The position numbers were made by a program, and so were the translations under genes. The notes beneath the pieces were generated by a model. It saw only the letters and a list, made by a program, of their open reading frames with translations. It made no database searches and was not told the origin of the DNA. This document shows positions 59,296-64,000 of a stretch of 64,000 bases of DNA, in pieces; position 1 is the first letter of the stretch, and the number at the start of each line of letters is the position of its first letter. Origin of the DNA: Bacteroidales bacterium. GTDB taxonomy: Bacteria; Bacteroidota; Bacteroidia; Bacteroidales; JAIOZK01. Where the stretch lies: positions 1 through 64,000 of the forward strand of contig JAIPBS010000004.1 in the NCBI GenBank assembly GCA_021738625.1. Direction: 5' to 3'.

Positions 59296-59588
59296 TCAGA
59301 TCCAACGAACAATCATTGGGTGACGCCATCAAGGCGTTTTTGAAGGAACACCGCCTCGAAAAAAAACTGGATGAAACCCGGCTCATTCATTCGTGGGAAA
59401 ATATCGTTGGAGATATGATCGCCCGGCACACCCGGAGCATTTACATCAGGAATAAAACACTGTTTGTAAAATTGGATTCTCCCGCCCTGGCCAATGAGCT
59501 TTCTTATGCCAGAGAAAAGATCGTTAAATCACTCAACAAAGAAATTGGGAAAGAGGTGATTGCAGATGTGAAATTTTCCGGCCTTTAA
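59292..59588 (+). CDS. DUF721 (DciA-like) protein
   Basis: SLGDAIKAFLKEHRLEKKLDETRLIHSWENIVGDMIARHTRSIYIRNKTLFVKLDSPALANELSYAREKI; follows recF. Confidence 0.9.
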   Translation: MIRSNEQSLGDAIKAFLKEHRLEKKLDETRLIHSWENIVGDMIARHTRSIYIRNKTLFVKLDSPALANELSYAREKIVKSLNKEIGKEVIADVKFSGL

Positions 59589-59709
59589 AAATTCTTTATT
59601 TTTTTCTTGCCCCTCTGTAATTTATTAAATATGTTTACATACTGAAATTATATTATTTATTTAATATAAATAAACTTGAACCAATTAGCCTTTTGTTTAC
59701 CAGCCAAAT

Positions 59710-60996
59710 ATGTTTGTTATGAGAAGTCTTATTAGATTCATCCTGCTGGCAATGTTGTTGCCAATTTCATTTTTACTGTCAGCTCAGAATTTTGTTCCGG
59801 GCTACATTGTGGATAGAGAGGGAGATACATCCCGGGTGCTCATCCGCCATCAAAACAAACTGTCAACCCCTGAGCATATTCATATCAGGCAATCGCCAAA
59901 CAGCGAATCCCAAAAGGTGGGTGTAGAAAATATTTCCGCTTTTGGTTTGGAAGGTGATGTGTTTATCAGGGCCGTTGTTGAGCGCGATACCAGATTCAGG
60001 AATGTGAAGAACCTGGATCACAACAAAGATCCGAAACTTGTGACCGACACGGTTTTTCTGCAGCTTCTGGTGAATGGTGAAAAAAGCCTGTACCTGTATC
60101 GTGATCAGCAAAAACAAGATAATTATTATATCTGGCAGGCCGGCAGGCCGGTTCTTCTCATTTATACACAGTATTTATATGAAGATGAAACAGCCACATA
60201 CCAACGAGAAAATCAGACTTATAAAGGTCAGCTCATCAATTATATGAAAGATTGCCGGGCTGTTTTTGAAGAGATAAATAAGGCCGATTATGAAACATCC
60301 AGTTTGATCAGTGTTTTCGATTATTATTACGATAACTGCACAGAACAAAATGCTCTTGAATATGTCATTGATAAAAATAAACTTAAGCTCAAATTCCGTT
60401 ATGGGATTTTCGCTGGTTATGCCATGAGTAAGGTTCACTTTGAAGGCAACAGCGTTGGGTATTACAATCTGATCGATGCAGATTTCCCGAATTCCCATGA
60501 TTTTACGGCAGGCGGATTTATCGATTTGGTTTTTCCGTGGGGTAAGGGAAACTTTTCCCTGAACAACGAGTTGGAATTCACTCAATTTAACACCTCGGTG
60601 TATTATCTGGATTATAGAAGTGAAAATCAGCAGTATGCCTTCGACACGGATTTTGAATATGGTTTTATACGGATCAACAGCATGTTGCGTTATGCCATTC
60701 CAATCAGAAAGATCACCGTTTATGCAAATGCCGGATTATCAAATCAATTTGTGACTGAAAAACTAAATCAAACTTATTTTGTGAAAACAATAACCGGTAA
60801 CGAATACGATGAATGGCGCACCGGTATTGATACGGAACCTTATATCCAGGGTTTGCTCTTGGGGATGGATGTGAGGTATTCCGGGATTTTTGCCGAATTT
60901 CGTTACAACAGCAGTGATCAGTTAACCAGGATTACAAGTATAACGTTCAATTGGAATCAATACACATTTACAATAGGCTATATGTTTAACCATTAA
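59710..60996 (+). CDS. Exported outer-membrane-beta-barrel-like protein, paralog A
   Basis: Signal peptide; NFVPGYIVDREGDTSRVLIRHQNK..; C-terminal alternating-hydrophobic strands. Confidence 0.7.
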   Translation: MFVMRSLIRFILLAMLLPISFLLSAQNFVPGYIVDREGDTSRVLIRHQNKLSTPEHIHIRQSPNSESQKVGVENISAFGLEGDVFIRAVVERDTRFRNVKNLDHNKDPKLVTDTVFLQLLVNGEKSLYLYRDQQKQDNYYIWQAGRPVLLIYTQYLYEDETATYQRENQTYKGQLINYMKDCRAVFEEINKADYETSSLISVFDYYYDNCTEQNALEYVIDKNKLKLKFRYGIFAGYAMSKVHFEGNSVGYYNLIDADFPNSHDFTAGGFIDLVFPWGKGNFSLNNELEFTQFNTSVYYLDYRSENQQYAFDTDFEYGFIRINSMLRYAIPIRKITVYANAGLSNQFVTEKLNQTYFVKTITGNEYDEWRTGIDTEPYIQGLLLGMDVRYSGIFAEFRYNSSDQLTRITSITFNWNQYTFTIGYMFNH

Positions 60997-61006
60997 TCTT
61001 ATCCCA

Positions 61007-62304
61007 ATGAATGAAAAGATTCAAAAAAATCCGTTAAAAAAACTTTTGCTTTGTGGGTTCGTTTTTATAAGCATGTTTGTCTTTTCTCAGGAGGAATATC
61101 TTCCGGGTTACACAATGACCGGAATGGGGATACTGCAAATGTCCTTATTAAAAATCCTTACTGGAGCTCAAGCCCCGAATTTATTCATGTGAAATCAAAT
61201 CGTCAGGGAACTGAAAATAGGCTGGGAGTGGAGGATATCCGGGGATTTGGCGTGGATGATAAGATTTATTTCTCCGCAGTTGTCGACCGCGATGTAAAGC
61301 CGCGTGAGGTAGGTTTCCTGGATAATTCCAATAAGCCGGTTCTGGTGAAAGACACTGTTTTTCTTTTGGTATTGGTCAGGGGTGAGAAAAGTCTTTATCA
61401 ATATCAAAGTGTGATTGAGAATAACAATTTTTATATCGGTAGCCGGGAAGATCCGCAATTGCTTGTCTATACCAAATATATCCGCGAAGAATACGACGGG
61501 AATTACAAACGCGAAAACGAAAAGTATAAAGGACAGCTGATTTACTACATGAATGATTGCATGGAGATGATCGAACGCATCAATAAAGTGGATTACTTTG
61601 CGCTGGATCTTTTGGAAGTTTTCGAGGATTATTATAAATATTGCGGGAGTGAAGAACGCAAGGATCAGCTTAAGGCTTCCTATCCCAATCGAAAAACAGT
61701 TGCAGGATTATTGGGTGGTTTGACTTTAGCAGCAATTGACTATCAAGGCTATGGCCTCAATTATCCTGAACTTACCAATGATCTGCCATTAACCTTTGAT
61801 TGGACCCTGGGTTTGTTTGTAGATTTTAAATTTAATCCTGATCAGGACCATCTGAGCTTTTATAATGAGCTTTCCTACACCCAGTTTTCATTTAAGGAGT
61901 ATAAGCTTGATAAGTCGGATGGAGAATACGAATACTATATCAACAGACACATTGAGAATAAATATGTTCGTTTCAATATGATGTTGCGATATTGTTTTCT
62001 GAGGGAAGCCTACGATCTTTATGTGGGAGCAGGAATATCAAACAATCTTTTAGTAGGTAAAAAGAACATCAACGAATATCAAAAAGTAGGCTTAAATCGT
62101 CAGGTACTGTATGAGGTGCGCCCAAATACCAGGGTGTATGTTCCTGGGATTACCGTGGGACTGGGGGCTAACTTCAATAAACTTGGCTTTGAGTTTCGAT
62201 TTGTCAGGACTTCTCCTCATAAGGATGTCAGATATGAAAATGTGAAAACCTTTATGAATCAATATAATTTATTGATATCCTACAAACTGGGTAAAGGAAA
62301 TTAG
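61007..62304 (+). pseudogene. Paralog B of the 59710-60996 protein, split by one frameshift near 61114
   Basis: Frame 1 gives MNEKIQKNPLKK..FSQEEYLPGYT; frame 2 continues NDRNGDTANVLIKNPYWSSSPEFIHV to 62304. Adding one A near 61114 joins them and matches paralog A. Confidence 0.75.
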
Positions 62305-62325
62305 CAAAACCAGAATTGTCTGTTG

Positions 62326-62937
62326 TCATTTCACCTTAAAATCCAGCAACAATTCATTTTCTATATATGCCTTTAGTTGATCGCCTTTTTGCACGGGGCC
62401 AACCCCAGCTGGCGTTCCGGTATAGATCAGGTCGCCCGTTTTCAGGGTGAGGAATTGCGAAATATAGGCAATGATCTCATCAAAGGAAAAGATCATATCT
62501 TTCGAGTTTCCTTCCTGACGTTTTTCTTCATTTACCAAAAGACTGAAGTTGATGTTGTTGATATCCTTAAATTGACTGACAGCTCTGAATTTTCCTAAAG
62601 GCGCTGAAAAATCAAAAGCTTTGGCAATCTCCCAGGGCAATCCTTTCTTTTTGCATTCGGCTTGCAAATCCCGCGCAGTAAAGTCAATGCCGATCCCGAT
62701 CTCATTGTAAAAACTGTTTGCCAGCCGTTTGGGGATGTGCCGTCCAAGCTTGCAGATTTTTAATACCAATTCGGTTTCGAAATGGATCTCATTGGAAAAA
62801 TCCGGGTAGAAAAAAGGCTGATTTCTTCTGAGGATGGCCGAATCGGGCTTTAAGAAAAATACCGGTTTTTCCGGCAAAGGATTTTTTAGCTCTTTGGCGT
62901 GGTCGACATAATTGCGGCCTATGCAAATGATTTTCAT
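62326..62937 (-). CDS. Fumarylacetoacetate hydrolase family protein
   Basis: MKIICIGRNYVDHAKELKNPLPEKPVFFLKP; LKTGDLIYTGTPAGVGPVQKGD. Confidence 0.93.
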   Translation of the reverse strand: MKIICIGRNYVDHAKELKNPLPEKPVFFLKPDSAILRRNQPFFYPDFSNEIHFETELVLKICKLGRHIPKRLANSFYNEIGIGIDFTARDLQAECKKKGLPWEIAKAFDFSAPLGKFRAVSQFKDINNINFSLLVNEEKRQEGNSKDMIFSFDEIIAYISQFLTLKTGDLIYTGTPAGVGPVQKGDQLKAYIENELLLDFKVK

Positions 62938-63027
62938 AACAGATTAGATTGACGTTAGAAGTTAGAAGCCGGAAGTTAGAGATTAGAAAGTTGCTTAATC
63001 TTCAGACTTCTGACTTCAAACCGGAAA

Positions 63028-63849
63028 CTATCTGACTAAATTCCCCTGGTTGAAGTTTCTAAGCTTGATGGCCGTGATCACCCGCTTGGTGGAACGGGGA
63101 AACTTGGCCTTCATCATCCAGTCGTAATATTGAGGCTCTTTTGAGAAAACCTCTTCAACGGGTTTACCCTTATATTTTCCAAAATTAAAACATTCGATCT
63201 GTTTTTCGTTGAAAACGACATGTCCGACCAAATCCACATTGCGTGTGTTATACGAAAACTCATGCAGGGCTTGCATGTCGTTTTGTACGGGTTTTGAAAC
63301 TATCCCGTCGAAATCCTCATATTCCTCTTCCTTGTATCTGTCGAGTTGAGCTTTTAGTATTTCAAAGGTAGCCAATGTGTCGGCCTCTGCAGTGTGGGCA
63401 TTGGGCAGGTCTTTCTTGCAATAGAATTTGTAGGCAGCTTTCAGGGTTCTGGGCTCCATCTTGTGAAAGATGTTCTGCACGTCGATGAAACGCCGGTTCC
63501 GCAGGTCAAATTCGATATCTGCTCTCAGAAACTCCTCAACCAGTAAAGGAATGTCAAACTTGTTTGAATTGTAACCTGCCAGATCGCAATTCTCGAACAG
63601 TTGGTTCAACTCGGGCGCCAGCTCCTTAAAAGTCGGTTCGTTTTCAACATCCGCATTGGTGATCCCATGAATGGATGTGGATTCGGCCGAGATAGGAATG
63701 GTTGGGTTGATCCTGTATGTTTTCAGTTGCGAATTGCCATCCGAATGCAATTTGTAAATGCTTATTTCGACAATACGGTCGCTGCCGATATTCAAACCGG
63801 TGGTTTCCAGGTCGAAAAAGGCAATGGGTCTGGTCAGGTTTAGTTCCAT
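63028..63849 (-). CDS. DnaQ-like 3'-5' exonuclease
   Basis: RPIAFFDLETTGLNIGSDRIVEISIYKL; HGITNADVENEPTF; AHTAEADTLATFEIL. Confidence 0.92.
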   Translation of the reverse strand: MELNLTRPIAFFDLETTGLNIGSDRIVEISIYKLHSDGNSQLKTYRINPTIPISAESTSIHGITNADVENEPTFKELAPELNQLFENCDLAGYNSNKFDIPLLVEEFLRADIEFDLRNRRFIDVQNIFHKMEPRTLKAAYKFYCKKDLPNAHTAEADTLATFEILKAQLDRYKEEEYEDFDGIVSKPVQNDMQALHEFSYNTRNVDLVGHVVFNEKQIECFNFGKYKGKPVEEVFSKEPQYYDWMMKAKFPRSTKRVITAIKLRNFNQGNLVR

Positions 63850-63940
63850 ATGTTAACAGGTGTTTATTAAGTGCAAAAGCAATCCGGGTCAAGTTGATCA
63901 GGATTGCTTCAAAAAAGTATGAATTTCTTACAAAAATAGT

Positions 63941-64000
63941 TTAAATGCTTTGATTGACGTCAAAGTTTTCCAGAACTTCTTTCAATCTCCTCAGGTACAT
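63941..64000 (-). CDS. C-terminal end of an unidentified CDS (cut by window edge)
   Basis: Minus-strand frame ...MYLRRLKEVLENFDVNQSI* with TAA at 63943-63941. Confidence 0.4.
   Translation of the reverse strand: MYLRRLKEVLENFDVNQSI

Noticed and set aside
59640-59690. AT-rich inverted repeat tttatttaatataaataaa
   Set aside because: Probably ordinary promoter-region AT richness; arms too short and simple to support a specific call.
62940-63010. gttagaagttagaag-type short repeats
   Set aside because: Low-complexity intergenic sequence with no clear unit structure.

Overview
The window is a chromosomal segment of a Bacteroidetes/Bacteroidales-type genome. This is judged from the T9SS protein PorQ, T9SS-type C-termini, an HTCS regulator, DUF3276, a long NusB and ParAB. 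About 45 protein-coding genes can be supported. No rRNA, tRNA or CRISPR array was seen. Housekeeping blocks are vitamin uptake (PnuC / NadR-like kinase / thiamine-binding-like), an ECF sigma factor with LolA-like protein and FtsK, signal peptidase I, parAB, nusB, aconitase, porQ, ispH and recF-DUF721. The accessory parts are: (i) a tightly coupled LytS/LytTR two-component system followed by four exported proteins, namely an alpha/beta esterase, a C45-type Ntn acylase lipoprotein, a GDDxY-repeat solenoid and a choloylglycine-hydrolase-like amidase; (ii) a cluster of four large mosaic 'chaperone of endosialidase' (peptidase S74) surface proteins, interleaved with two copies of a highly palindromic MITE-like element and an 8-bp minisatellite; (iii) repeat-rich intergenic islands carrying an AGTGA-N5-TCACT palindrome and a conserved 46-bp inverted-repeat motif; (iv) a decayed DUF433/DUF5615 toxin-antitoxin pair. 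The best candidates for something undescribed are (i), and the S74 cluster with its palindromic elements, whose hairpin arms show a compensatory change and whose core is flipped relative to the arms. All family names come from reading the translations. No database search was run.
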